A DNA stretch of 61,483 bases from Eggerthella sinensis (GCF_003339815.1 NZ_PPTT01000026.1:1-61483), one strand, 5' to 3'. Positions 50,273 through 58,348 are shown, counted from the first letter of the stretch. Notes: generated by a model not told the origin, from the letters alone. Translations and numbers: made by a program.

Positions 50273-50506
50273 ATGGTAGAGAAGAACGATGTGGCGGCAG
50301 TGCTCGAGCTCATCCGTCCGAGCCTGCAGGCCGACGGCGGCGACGTGCGCCTTGTGGACGTGAGCGAAGACGGCGTGGTGTCCGTCGAGCTGCAGGGTGC
50401 CTGCAAGGGCTGCCCGATGTCCCAGATGACGCTGGCCAACGGCGTGGAGCGCATCCTCAAGGAGCGCGTGCCGGGCGTGACGAAGGTCGTGCCGGCGGAT
50501 CTGTAA
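50273..50506 (+). CDS. NifU C-terminal-like Fe-S scaffold protein
   Basis: A 77-residue stand-alone Nfu domain. The cluster-binding pair is in A-C-K-G-C-P-M-S near 43-50; I-R-P-S-L-Q-A-D-G-G-D-V-R-L near 14-27 and V-E-R-I-L-K-E-R-V-P complete the signature. It carries or delivers [4Fe-4S] clusters. It starts after an AAGGAG site. A TAGAAT hexamer at 50222-50227 may be its -10. The next gene is also cysteine-rich. Confidence 0.93.
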   Translation: MVEKNDVAAVLELIRPSLQADGGDVRLVDVSEDGVVSVELQGACKGCPMSQMTLANGVERILKERVPGVTKVVPADL

Positions 50507-50545
50507 GCCGGACGGGGCGAAGACGAGAGCGGGAAGGAGGCGGAT

Positions 50546-50842
50546 ATGGCGCAGTGTTGGGAACGTCGCGGGTGCGACGAGGAGATGATGTCGCGCTGTC
50601 CGCACAACATTCCGGGCGAACCGTGCCCCTGCGACTGTCGCTTCGCCGCATGCACGCGCTCGACGCACGAGGTGTGCCAGGATTTCAACAAGCTGCTGAA
50701 TCCTGAGCGCGACTACGACGCGGCTATCAAGGAGGTGTGCCGCTTCTGCGAGCACTTCCTGGAGCATGGCCCGAACGTGTCCGACCGCGAAGGCGAAAGC
50801 GGCGTCACGCGTCAGGGCAACCCGAACCGGTTCTTGCTGTAG
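50546..50842 (+). CDS. Cysteine-rich small protein, possible metal or Fe-S binder
   Basis: A 98-residue protein with ten cysteines, spaced as C-W-E-R-R-G-C, M-M-S-R-C-P, C-P-C-D-C, A-A-C, E-V-C-Q and V-C-R-F-C-E-H. The order suggests two or more metal sites. No family recognised. It follows the Nfu gene by 39 bp with a GGAAGGAGGCGG site, so a link with Fe-S cluster handling is likely but not shown. The tail (88-98) is disordered. Confidence 0.7.
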   Translation: MAQCWERRGCDEEMMSRCPHNIPGEPCPCDCRFAACTRSTHEVCQDFNKLLNPERDYDAAIKEVCRFCEHFLEHGPNVSDREGESGVTRQGNPNRFLL

Positions 50843-50903
50843 CAGGAGAGCCGGATCATCGCGCGCTGCCTGGGGGCAAGCGCGCCAATCGCATCAGCAT
50901 ACC

Positions 50904-50932
50904 GCGGCCGTGCAGGACCTCTGCACGGCCGC
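50904..50932 (+). terminator. Hairpin between the Cys-rich gene and pdxS
   Basis: GCGGCCGTGCAG - GACCT - CTGCACGGCCGC, a perfect 12-bp stem followed by TTGCT. Probably ends the Nfu unit; could also be part of the pdxST leader. Confidence 0.65.
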
Positions 50933-50979
50933 TTGCTACACCCGGTGGGGACAAGGAAACCGAAAACGAAAGGGAAACG

Positions 50980-51870
50980 ATGGCAGAGCAGGCGCACGGC
51001 ACGCTGAAGGTGAAGACCGGATTCGCGGAGATGATGAAGGGCGGCGTCATCATGGACGTCGTCAACCCCGAGCAGGCGAAGATCGCCGAGGACGCGGGAG
51101 CCGTGGCCGTCATGGCGCTCGAGCGCGTTCCCGCCGACATCCGCGCGCACGGCGGCGTGGCCCGCATGAGCGACCCGTCCATGGTGGAGGGCATCGTGGA
51201 GGCCGTGTCCATCCCCGTCATGGCGAAGTGCCGCATCGGACACTTCGTGGAGGCGCAGGTGCTGCAGAGCCTCGGCGTGGACTTCATCGACGAGAGCGAG
51301 GTGCTCACGCCGGCCGACGACGAGTACCACGTGAACAAGTGGGACTTCACCGTGCCGTTCGTGTGCGGCGCCCGCAATCTGGGCGAGGCCCTGCGCCGCA
51401 TCGCCGAGGGCGCGGCCATGATCCGCACGAAGGGCGAGCCCGGCACGGGCAACGTCGTGGAGGCCGTGCGTCACATGCGCACCGTCACCACCGACATCGC
51501 CCGCATCAAGGGCCTGCGCGACGAGCAGCTGTTCACGGCCGCTAAAGAGTTGCAGGCGCCCTACGAGCTGGTGAAGTGGGTGGCGGAGCACGGATGCCTG
51601 CCCGTGGTGAACTTCTCCGCCGGCGGCATCGCCACGCCCGCCGACGCGGCGCTCATGATGCAGCTGGGCTGCGACGGCGTGTTCGTGGGCAGCGGCATCT
51701 TCAAGTCGGGCAACCCCGCCGCGCGCGCCCGCGCCATCGTGGAGGCCACGACGAACTACGACGACCCCGACACCATCGCGCGCGTCTCGCGCAACCTGGG
51801 CGAGGCCATGGTGGGCATCGAGATCTCGGAGATCCCCGAGAACGAGCTCATGGCCGGACGTGGCTGGTAG
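50980..51870 (+). CDS. pdxS: Pyridoxal 5'-phosphate synthase, PdxS subunit
   Basis: A 296-residue barrel enzyme that joins ribose-5-phosphate, glyceraldehyde-3-phosphate and ammonia to form PLP. Motifs: [10 protein letters not shown] near 19-28, [13 protein letters not shown] near 45-57, the catalytic lysine region M-A-K-C-R-I-G-H near 80-87, and [12 protein letters not shown] near 215. ATG 50980 follows AAAGGGAAACG. pdxT comes 7 bp later. Confidence 0.97.
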   Translation: MAEQAHGTLKVKTGFAEMMKGGVIMDVVNPEQAKIAEDAGAVAVMALERVPADIRAHGGVARMSDPSMVEGIVEAVSIPVMAKCRIGHFVEAQVLQSLGVDFIDESEVLTPADDEYHVNKWDFTVPFVCGARNLGEALRRIAEGAAMIRTKGEPGTGNVVEAVRHMRTVTTDIARIKGLRDEQLFTAAKELQAPYELVKWVAEHGCLPVVNFSAGGIATPADAALMMQLGCDGVFVGSGIFKSGNPAARARAIVEATTNYDDPDTIARVSRNLGEAMVGIEISEIPENELMAGRGW

Positions 51871-51877
51871 GAGCACC

Positions 51878-52465
51878 GTGGCTGCGCAGATCGGCGTTTT
51901 GGCCCTGCAGGGGGCGTTTCGGGAGCATCGGCTCATGCTCGACGGGTTGGGGGCGGCCACGCGCCTCGTGCGCTGGCCCGCCGACCTGGAGGGCCTCGAC
52001 GGGCTCGTCATTCCGGGAGGGGAGTCCACGGCCATCGCGAAGCTGCTGGCCATCCACGGGATGTACGAGCCGCTGCGCGCCGCGCACGCGGCCGGCATGG
52101 CCGTGTTCGGCACCTGCGCCGGCGCCATCCTCATGGCGCGCGCCATCGACGGGGCGCGTCCCGATCAGGAGGCGCTCGCGCTCATGGACGTGCTCATCCG
52201 GCGCAACGCCTACGGGCGGCAGGTGGACTCGTTCGAGACGACGGTGCCGTTCGACGGCGTGGAAGGCGGCCCGGTGAAGGGCGTGTTCATCCGCGCCCCG
52301 CGCTTCGCCGGCTTGGGGCCGGGCGTCGAGGTGCTCAGCCGCACCGACGACGGCGAGCCGCTGGCCGTGCGCGAGGGCCGTGCGCTGGCCGTGGCCTTCC
52401 ATCCCGAGCTCACCGACGACGCGCGCGTGCACGCCTTTTTCCTCGAGCGCGTTGTGGGTTCGTGA
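51878..52465 (+). CDS. pdxT: Pyridoxal 5'-phosphate synthase, glutaminase subunit PdxT
   Basis: A 195-residue class I amidotransferase that supplies ammonia to PdxS. It shows G-V-L-A-L-Q-G-A-F-R-E-H near the start, I-P-G-G-E-S-T-A near 47, the nucleophile cysteine in F-G-T-C-A-G-A near 80, and the His-Glu in F-H-P-E-L near 175. GTG 51878 (AGGAG site 4 bp before) was preferred; GTG 51860 would overlap pdxS. Typical pair with pdxS. Confidence 0.95.
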   Translation: MAAQIGVLALQGAFREHRLMLDGLGAATRLVRWPADLEGLDGLVIPGGESTAIAKLLAIHGMYEPLRAAHAAGMAVFGTCAGAILMARAIDGARPDQEALALMDVLIRRNAYGRQVDSFETTVPFDGVEGGPVKGVFIRAPRFAGLGPGVEVLSRTDDGEPLAVREGRALAVAFHPELTDDARVHAFFLERVVGS

Positions 52466-52525
52466 GGGCTTTTCGACGTTGCTGGAGCGTTTCCAATCGT
52501 GGATGGACGCAGGGGAAGTTCTGCT

Positions 52526-52531
52526 ACAATA
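52526..52531 (+). promoter_or_regulatory. Possible -10 of the zinc-ribbon gene
   Basis: TACAAT, 44 bp before the gene; no good -35 at 16-18 bp. Confidence 0.35.
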
Positions 52532-52574
52532 AAGCCACCGGTAGGAGGACCACGAGGCGAAGGAGTGTGAACCG

Positions 52575-52793
52575 ATGAGCCAAGGCGTGACCTGTCCCGC
52601 ATGCGGAGCGGTCGGTTTGGACGTGTGTCGCTACGAGTCCATGATGGTGGTGCGCGCCGATCTGGCCCTGTTTACGTTGCGCTGCCCGCATTGCGATGCG
52701 ACCGTGTCCAGCATGCAGCCCATCCCGCCGCAGCTGCGCGAGGAGGTGCGGTTCGCCGCCCTCGAAGTAGGCGCCGGCATGGGTCTCGAATAA
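52575..52793 (+). CDS. Small zinc-ribbon protein
   Basis: A 72-residue protein with C-P-A-C-G near residue 7-11 and C-P-H-C-D near 37-41, a treble-clef/zinc-ribbon pair about 30 residues apart. No further domain. Role unknown; such proteins often bind nucleic acid or partner enzymes. The stop codon is part of a terminator stem. Confidence 0.7.
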   Translation: MSQGVTCPACGAVGLDVCRYESMMVVRADLALFTLRCPHCDATVSSMQPIPPQLREEVRFAALEVGAGMGLE

Positions 52794-52827
52794 ACGGTTC
52801 CGTCGGCTGAGGTCGGCGGAACCGTTT
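52792..52827 (+). terminator. Intrinsic terminator after the zinc-ribbon gene
   Basis: AAACGGTTCCG and CGGAACCGTTT pair as an 11-bp stem around a 14-base loop that can pair further. The left arm begins in the stop codon. Confidence 0.8.
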
Positions 52828-52881
52828 GCATTACCCCGTCAATCGATGCCCTTGCGCGGCAAGGGCCCCCGAAGGAACGAC

Positions 52882-53715
52882 ATGCTCAACGACATCTATC
52901 AAACCCTCGACCCCGTGCTGTTCTCGCTCGGGCCGTTCACCGTGCGTTGGTACGGCATCGCCTACGTGCTGGGATTCGTGTGCGCCGCTCTCGTCATCTG
53001 GCGCGTCGCGCGCCGTTGGCGCGTGCGCGTGGACGCCGACTCGCTGCTCACCATCATGTTCTGCGTCATCATCGGCGTCATCGTGGGCGGGCGCCTGGGC
53101 TACGTGCTGTTCTACGGCGACTACGACTACCTGGCGAACCCGCTCGAGATCATCGCGGTGAACCATGGCGGCATGAGCTTCCACGGCGGCCTCATCGGCG
53201 CGCTGCTGGCGGGCATCGTGGCCGCGAAGCTCACCCATATCCCGTACCTCACGCTGGCCGACCTCGGCTGCATCGGCGCGCCGCTGGGCATCCTGTTCGG
53301 CCGCTGCGCGAACTTCATCAACGGCGAGCTGTGGGGCGCTCCCACCGACCTGCCGTGGGGCGTGGTGTTCGGCGGCTCGGCGGGTATGATGCCGCGCCAT
53401 CCCTCGCAGCTCTACGAGGCCTTCCTCGAGGGCATCGTCATGTTCGCCGTGCTGTACCTGCTGTCGCGCCGCATGCCGCCGCGTCCGCGCGGCACGTTCC
53501 TCGGCCTGTTCCTCATCATGTACGGGTGCTTCCGCTTCCTCATGGAGTTCGTGCGCGAGCCCGACGTGCAGCTGGGGTACCTGTGGGGCGGATGGCTCAC
53601 CATGGGGCAGCTGCTGAGCGTGCCGCTCGTGTTGGTAGGGGTGGGCGTGTTCGTTTATGCGCTTGTCGTGAAAAAGCCGCAAAAGGGGCTTCCCGAAATG
53701 CAACAATCTGAGTAA
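52882..53715 (+). CDS. lgt: Prolipoprotein diacylglyceryl transferase
   Basis: A 277-residue membrane enzyme with seven spans that adds diacylglycerol to the lipobox cysteine. Signatures: F-T-V-R-W-Y-G near 17, M-S-F-H-G-G-L-I-G near 92-100, G-R-C-A-N-F-I-N-G-E near 133-142, and R-H-P-S-Q-L-Y-E near 172-179. ATG 52882 has an AAGGA site; an earlier ATG (52846) adds 12 charged residues. It would process the three triheme lipoproteins of this window. Confidence 0.96.
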   Translation: MLNDIYQTLDPVLFSLGPFTVRWYGIAYVLGFVCAALVIWRVARRWRVRVDADSLLTIMFCVIIGVIVGGRLGYVLFYGDYDYLANPLEIIAVNHGGMSFHGGLIGALLAGIVAAKLTHIPYLTLADLGCIGAPLGILFGRCANFINGELWGAPTDLPWGVVFGGSAGMMPRHPSQLYEAFLEGIVMFAVLYLLSRRMPPRPRGTFLGLFLIMYGCFRFLMEFVREPDVQLGYLWGGWLTMGQLLSVPLVLVGVGVFVYALVVKKPQKGLPEMQQSE

Positions 53716-53890
53716 CATATAGCAGGCCGGTCGACGCGCGCCGCTCCGCTTTCGTGGAGAGCGCTGCGTGGATTGGTTACGGTTCGGCGGCAACCGTCTC
53801 AGCGGTAACGGTTTGCCCGCCGGGCGAAGCTAAACTAGCAACAGAACCGATTGCAGACTCGTTTCACGAACACCCGAAGGGGGCACATCC

Positions 53891-54271
53891 ATGGATCTCA
53901 AGTTCTATAAGTGCATGCACTGCGGCAACATCGCCATCAAGCCGTTCGACTCCGGCGTACCGCTGGTATGCTGCGGCGAGCAGATGGCCGAGCTCACCGC
54001 GAACACCACCGACGCGGCGGTTGAGAAGCACGTGCCGGTCGTGCGCATCGACGGCGCGAACGTGCATGTGGAAGTGGGCAGCACCCTGCATCCCATGACT
54101 CCCGAGCACTACATCACGTTCATCTGCCTCGTCACGAAGAACGGCTACCAGATCGTCGAGCTCACGCCGGAGGACGCCCCCGTGGCCGACTTCGCCATCG
54201 CCGAGGGCGACGAGGCCCTCAAGGTGTACGAGTACTGCAACATCCATGGCCTGTGGGTTGCCGAGGTCTAA
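53891..54271 (+). CDS. dfx: Desulfoferrodoxin (superoxide reductase)
   Basis: A 126-residue two-iron protein. The N-terminal rubredoxin-like centre has C-M-H-C (8-11) and V-C-C-G (27-30); the catalytic iron site has E-K-H-V-P-V (His near 48), G-S-T-L-H-P-M (His near 68), H near 74, and C-N-I-H-G-L-W near the end. It reduces superoxide to peroxide without making oxygen, as expected of a strict anaerobe. Several GGTTACGG/GGTAACGG segments occur at 53775-53818 upstream and may be regulator sites. Confidence 0.96.
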   Translation: MDLKFYKCMHCGNIAIKPFDSGVPLVCCGEQMAELTANTTDAAVEKHVPVVRIDGANVHVEVGSTLHPMTPEHYITFICLVTKNGYQIVELTPEDAPVADFAIAEGDEALKVYEYCNIHGLWVAEV

Positions 54272-54303
54272 GCCTCGCGCAGCAGCTCGTCCGAGCGTTT
54301 GGA

Positions 54304-54340
54304 AGCGCCCGTCCCGCATCGCGCGGGGCGGGCGCTTTTT
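54304..54340 (+). terminator. Intrinsic terminator after desulfoferrodoxin
   Basis: AGCGCCCGTCCCGC / GCGGGGCGGGCGCT with one G-T pair, loop ATCGC, followed by TTTT. Confidence 0.92.
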
Positions 54341-54396
54341 CGTGGCGCGCAAACCGCCGCGCCGCGCCGCGGGGCGCTCTGGCCCGCCGCCGCGAA

Positions 54397-54412
54397 TGTT
54401 TCACGTGAAACA
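54397..54412. promoter_or_regulatory. parS: parS centromere site (second copy)
   Basis: TGTTTCACGTGAAACA, identical to the site at 12426. Here the palindrome extends to 24 bp (54393-54416). It lies between desulfoferrodoxin and the end of the Crp/Fnr gene. Confidence 0.95.
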
Positions 54413-54426
54413 TTCGTTCGGTTTCA

Positions 54427-55161
54427 TCAGTACAGCACGGGGTTCTCCTCGAGCAGCAGGCGCTGCACCTCGGCGCGGTCCATGATTTCGAGGTGCGTCT
54501 TCGTCTTGCTGGCGATGCCCTGGTCCTTGAGGGATTTCAGCAGCTTGTTGCAGGTGGCGTAGTGGATTTCCAGCAGGCCGGATATCTCGTCGACGATGAG
54601 GTTGCAGGGAATGCGGTACACGCCGTCGGCGTCGGGCTCGTTCGCCTCGCACAGCTTCTCGAGCCACAGCAGCATGCGGCGGCTCGTGGATTGCTGGTTC
54701 GCGGCGTCGATGCGGTGCCCGAGCTGCGCCATCGACATGTGCAGCGCGTGCATGACGTCGTCGTAGAAGGCGTCGTCCTTGTGCATGAGCGCGCGCACCT
54801 GCCCGCGCGTGAAGCTGATCAGCACGGTGTTGCGCACCGCCCTGAACGTGAGCCGGCTCGAGCCGAGCGACAGGTAGCCCGGCAGGCCCGCGATGGCCGC
54901 GTCGCCGCTGCCGCGCACGTAGAAGTAGCTCAGCTTGCGCCCGTCGTCGCGTTTGATGCCCACCTCGATGGCGCCCGATTGCACGTAGAACAGGTACGGG
55001 TCGTCGGGTCGCTCGCACGTGGCATCGAGCTCTTCCAGGCGGAACAGCTTCGTCACGGCGCCCTGCTCGAGGTAGCGATCGAAATCCATCTTGCGGTGCA
55101 GCGACGACGTGAGCAGGATCGACGTCGCGTCGTTATGCCCCTGCAGGCCCCTCAGCCTCAT
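54427..55161 (-). CDS. Crp/Fnr-family regulator divergent from cytochrome module 3
   Basis: A 244-residue protein: a cNMP-like beta-barrel (about 20-130, L-F-Y-V-Q-S-G-A-I-E-V-G), a long dimer helix, and a C-terminal winged helix with D-E-I-S-G-L-L-E-I-H-Y-A-T-C-N-K-L-L near 196-213. No FNR-type cysteine cluster at the N-terminus, so it likely senses a small molecule rather than oxygen. ATG 55161 follows AAGGGGGAACCC. It is transcribed away from the triheme module and probably controls it. Confidence 0.9.
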   Translation of the reverse strand: MRLRGLQGHNDATSILLTSSLHRKMDFDRYLEQGAVTKLFRLEELDATCERPDDPYLFYVQSGAIEVGIKRDDGRKLSYFYVRGSGDAAIAGLPGYLSLGSSRLTFRAVRNTVLISFTRGQVRALMHKDDAFYDDVMHALHMSMAQLGHRIDAANQQSTSRRMLLWLEKLCEANEPDADGVYRIPCNLIVDEISGLLEIHYATCNKLLKSLKDQGIASKTKTHLEIMDRAEVQRLLLEENPVLY

Positions 55162-55459
55162 GGGTTCCCCCTTCGTGTTCCGCGGCCCTCCCGGCCGGGC
55201 GCCCATCCCCTTGTCGGGCGCTTTTTCGTTCGATGCCAGTGTGCCACAATCCGGAACGATCGTCATATTCGCCTTCGAGAATAATTGACGGACGAGCATA
55301 GATATACGCGCGCACGCGCGTGAGCCTCCTGCGCGAAAAAGACGGTGCGGGCCGATTCTGTGCGCCTACCCTCCAACCGCGCATTCCCATAGAGTGTGCG
55401 GCGGGGGACGAGCGGGCTGGAACCGCTCGTCAACGTACGTGAAACGAAGGAGGAATTGC
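55162..55459. promoter_or_regulatory. Divergent control region of cytochrome module 3
   Basis: 298 bp. A TATTC-N8-GAATA dyad (55266-55283) has the spacing of a Crp/Fnr half-site pair. TACGCGCGCACGCGCGTG (55304-55321) is a GC alternating palindrome. No CTTTGGGCGAT motif like that of modules 1 and 2 is seen. No gene. Confidence 0.5.
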
Positions 55460-57049
55460 ATGAAAGCGAAGGGAAAGCTGGCCGCATCGGCCCTGTGCCT
55501 CGTGGCCGCCGTGGGGCTCATGGCGGCGTGCGCGCCGCAGGGCTCGGACGCGACGCAGGGCGCGGAGAAAACGCCGCCCATCACGGCCGACGATCTGGGA
55601 CGCATCGGCAACAACATCGGGTACGCCGACGACGGCGGGACGTACCTCGAGAACTACGCCGAGTACGCCGAGAAGCTCAAATACGCCGACAAGGTGGCCG
55701 AGAACGCCGAGAACAACGAGCCGGCGCAGTACACCGATCAGTTCGGCTTCACCACGCAGCCCGTGCCGTCCGACCCGAAGGGATGGAACGTCGGCTACCT
55801 CGACGCGGACAACCGCGGGTGCCTGTCCTGCCACGAGAGCATCGAGGACGTGGTGATGAGCCTGCCGACGAAGCACAACGTGTACGCCATGGGCTATCCC
55901 ACGCAGCTGACCGTGGCGAACTGCCTGGGCTGCCACCGCAACGCCGGGTTCGGCAACACGCAGCTCGTGGAGACGCTGCACGGCATCCACAACGGCAACG
56001 CGAAGTTCTCGGGCATGAACGGCAGCTGCGACTCGTGCCACTACATCGACGACAGCAGCACGTTCAACCTGTGGGACTACGCCAAGTACGATCTGTACAA
56101 GGGCATCACGAACGTGAAGGCCGACGACGCGAAGCTCGGCTTGAGCTTCGACCAGGACACCGTGTCCGAAAACGACCAGCTGTTCTTCGAGTCGCTCAAC
56201 AACGAGCCTTCCGAGTGGCGCACCGAAACCGATCCGGCCGTGGCCGACTCGTGGGTGCTCGCCATCGGGGGCGACGTGGCGAATCCCCTCGAGATGACCG
56301 TGTCGGAGCTGAAGGAGCGGTTCGGCACCAAGAGCTTCGTGCAGAAGCAGGGCTGCATCGAGAACGCCACGGCGAACGCGTGGATCTACCAGGCCGAGCT
56401 CACGGGCGTCTCCATGAAGGACATCATCGACTACGTGAAACCGGCCGACGGCACGACGAACATCGAGGTGACGTCTGAGGACGGCTACAACATGGTGGCG
56501 CCGTCGTTCACCTCCGTCAACGTCGAGGACTGCCTGCTGGTCACCGAGATCAACGGCCAGCCGCTGCCCGCGAGCCAGGGTTACCCGGTCACGCTCGCCG
56601 TGCCGCGCAACTCCGCCGCCTCCTACATCAAGGCCATCATGACCATCGACTTCGTGAACGACCCTGCATTCGAGGACGAGGGCGGCGTGGGCACGCCGCT
56701 CGATCCGCACACGGGCATGATGCAGGGCAAGCCGAACAGCGCCATCCTCAACTACCCCGACGGCGTGGTGCTTGACGGCCAGGCCGGCAAGGAGCTCACC
56801 ATCGAGGGCTTCGCCGACGCCTACGACGAGCCCATCGCGAAGGTGGAGTACTCGCTCGACCACGGCAAGACCTGGACGACGCTCGAGACGCCCGACAACG
56901 ACCCCACGCGTTGGACGTACTGGCGCATGACCTACACGCCCGCCGAGGCCGGCGCCTACCTGCTCAAGGTGCGCACGACTTCGACGCAGCCCGACGGCAG
57001 CGAGCGGGTGAGCTCGCGCGATACGAACTTCCTGTTCAACGTCAAGTAG
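55460..57049 (+). CDS. Triheme cytochrome c lipoprotein fused to sulfite-oxidase-like region (module 3)
   Basis: A 529-residue lipoprotein (L-M-A-A-C, Cys24). Haem sites: C-L-S-C-H (121-125), C-L-G-C-H (155-159), C-D-S-C-H (190-194). The Oxidored_molyb-like part has K-Q-G-C-I-E-N-A with Y-Q-A-E-L-T-G-V-S, and the Ig-like end has V-E-Y-S-L-D-H-G-K-T-W-T. ATG 55460 follows AAGGAGGAATTGC; the frame reaches back to 55394 without a start site. Followed by a small exported partner and a separate Ig-like gene; divergent from a Crp/Fnr gene. Confidence 0.9.
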   Translation: MKAKGKLAASALCLVAAVGLMAACAPQGSDATQGAEKTPPITADDLGRIGNNIGYADDGGTYLENYAEYAEKLKYADKVAENAENNEPAQYTDQFGFTTQPVPSDPKGWNVGYLDADNRGCLSCHESIEDVVMSLPTKHNVYAMGYPTQLTVANCLGCHRNAGFGNTQLVETLHGIHNGNAKFSGMNGSCDSCHYIDDSSTFNLWDYAKYDLYKGITNVKADDAKLGLSFDQDTVSENDQLFFESLNNEPSEWRTETDPAVADSWVLAIGGDVANPLEMTVSELKERFGTKSFVQKQGCIENATANAWIYQAELTGVSMKDIIDYVKPADGTTNIEVTSEDGYNMVAPSFTSVNVEDCLLVTEINGQPLPASQGYPVTLAVPRNSAASYIKAIMTIDFVNDPAFEDEGGVGTPLDPHTGMMQGKPNSAILNYPDGVVLDGQAGKELTIEGFADAYDEPIAKVEYSLDHGKTWTTLETPDNDPTRWTYWRMTYTPAEAGAYLLKVRTTSTQPDGSERVSSRDTNFLFNVK

Positions 57050-57062
57050 ATTGGAGATGAGC

Positions 57063-57872
57063 ATGCAAGACTACAAAAAAGGCCTGTTGGCCGGCACGAT
57101 GATCGCCTCCTTGACGCTGAGCGGGGCGGGGACCGCCTTCGCGCTCGAGGGTCCGCAGGCCGATGCGTCGGACGGTGCGCCGACCGCGGCGGCCGCGGCG
57201 GCCGAAGCGTCCGAGGGCGCCGCGAGCGCATCCGGGCTGACGAGCGCTTCGGCCGAGGAGGGCGTGTTCGCCTACGACCAGACCGAGCTCACGCTGAACA
57301 GCGTCATCAAGGACGTGTTCCAGCGCGCGACGGCGGCCCTGTGCGGCGCCACCGACGACTTCGCGGCGAGCAACCCGCTCGGCTGGAAGCTCTCCGTGAC
57401 GGGCGAGGTGGACAACGCGTTCACCGCGCAGGTGGACGAGCTCGCGTCCGAGAACAGCGTCAAGCAGGTGATGACGTGCACGTGCGGCGGCAACCCCGCC
57501 GACGGCAAGGCCATCATCACCGCCGACGTGAAGGGCATTCCCATCGCGCACCTGCTCGATCGCGCCGAGGCGCGCGACGGCGTGAACACGGTCACGTTCG
57601 TGTCGAGCGACGGCACCGAGCTGGCCATGCCCCTCAGCTACGTGGTGGGGCGTCACGGCGTGCTGTCCTACGAGATCAACGATGAGGACCTGTCGGCCTC
57701 GGTGGGCGGCAATAACCAGCTGTGGATGACGCGCACGCCGGCCAACTACTTCGTGCGCGACGTGGTGGAGGTGCGCGTGACGCGCGAGGCGACTCCGCCG
57801 GCGAACCCGGGCGAGGGGCGGGAGTATCCGAACAGCCCCAACGTCGGGGTGCTGTCGGCTTCCGTCTCGTAA
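57063..57872 (+). CDS. Exported Oxidored_molyb-like partner lacking its Ig-like domain
   Basis: A 269-residue protein: Sec signal (1-26, G-T-A-F-A), an Ala-rich linker to ~60, then the domain with the motifs of the intact partner: E-E-G-V-F-A-Y-D-Q, M-T-C-T-C-G-G-N (cofactor-position cysteine), R-D-G-V-N-T-V-T-F, and L-W-M-T-R-T-P-A-N-Y-F-V-R-D-V-V. It ends after S-P-N-V-G-V-L-S, just where paralogues enter the Ig-like domain. ATG 57063 has a GGAG site; two earlier in-frame starts exist. The missing domain is the next gene. Confidence 0.85.
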   Translation: MQDYKKGLLAGTMIASLTLSGAGTAFALEGPQADASDGAPTAAAAAAEASEGAASASGLTSASAEEGVFAYDQTELTLNSVIKDVFQRATAALCGATDDFAASNPLGWKLSVTGEVDNAFTAQVDELASENSVKQVMTCTCGGNPADGKAIITADVKGIPIAHLLDRAEARDGVNTVTFVSSDGTELAMPLSYVVGRHGVLSYEINDEDLSASVGGNNQLWMTRTPANYFVRDVVEVRVTREATPPANPGEGREYPNSPNVGVLSASVS

Positions 57873-57888
57873 GGCGAGGAGGCCGGGC

Positions 57889-58167
57889 ATGATCGCTCCA
57901 CAGGAGCTGGCGGTGGGCCAGACCATCACGTTCCAAGGCTATGCCGACGATTTCGACAAGCGCATCGTGGCCATGCAGTTCTCCCTCGACGAAGGCTGCA
58001 CCTGGACGACGCACGACGTGTCCGATACGACGGCCGATCTCTGGGTGCATTGGACGTATGCGTTCACGCCCGAGCGCCCCGGCAGCTACCGGCTCAAGGT
58101 GCGCTCGATGAACGAGGAGGGACGCACGAGCCCCGCATCGGCGGTGGTCGACTTCCTCGTCGCATAA
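57889..58167 (+). CDS. Stand-alone Mo-co_dimer-like Ig domain
   Basis: A 92-residue protein that is only the Ig-like dimerisation domain: I-T-F-Q-G-Y-A-D-D-F-D-K-R-I, then M-Q-F-S-L-D-E-G-C-T-W-T-T, then V-H-W-T-Y-A-F. It has no signal peptide. It has its own AGGAGG site and ATG 16 bp after the partner gene, so it is translated, but an exported place of action is unclear. It may have been parted from the upstream gene by a small insertion with frame loss. Confidence 0.75.
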   Translation: MIAPQELAVGQTITFQGYADDFDKRIVAMQFSLDEGCTWTTHDVSDTTADLWVHWTYAFTPERPGSYRLKVRSMNEEGRTSPASAVVDFLVA

Positions 58168-58214
58168 GGCGCGGCGCGGCGTTGACGCGCCGCTCGGCTG
58201 CATGGTTCGCGTGC

Positions 58215-58240
58215 GGGCCCCGAAGCGTGCTTCGGGGCCC
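58215..58240 (+). terminator. Hairpin terminator of module 3
   Basis: GGGCCCCGAAGC - GT - GCTTCGGGGCCC, a 12-bp perfect stem, 47 bp after the Ig gene; no T-run. Confidence 0.7.
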
Positions 58241-58348
58241 GTTGCCGTGGTGGGCAGGTTTCGGTTGTGTATAGGCTCGTTGAATTGGCGTGCGGTGCGG
58301 CGGTTTCACGGTATGATGCGATCATCGCAGAGAAGACCGAGGAGGAGC

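Noticed and set aside
50850-50979. Riboswitch before pdxS
   Set aside because: Only a single long hairpin is seen, better read as a terminator; no known aptamer pattern.
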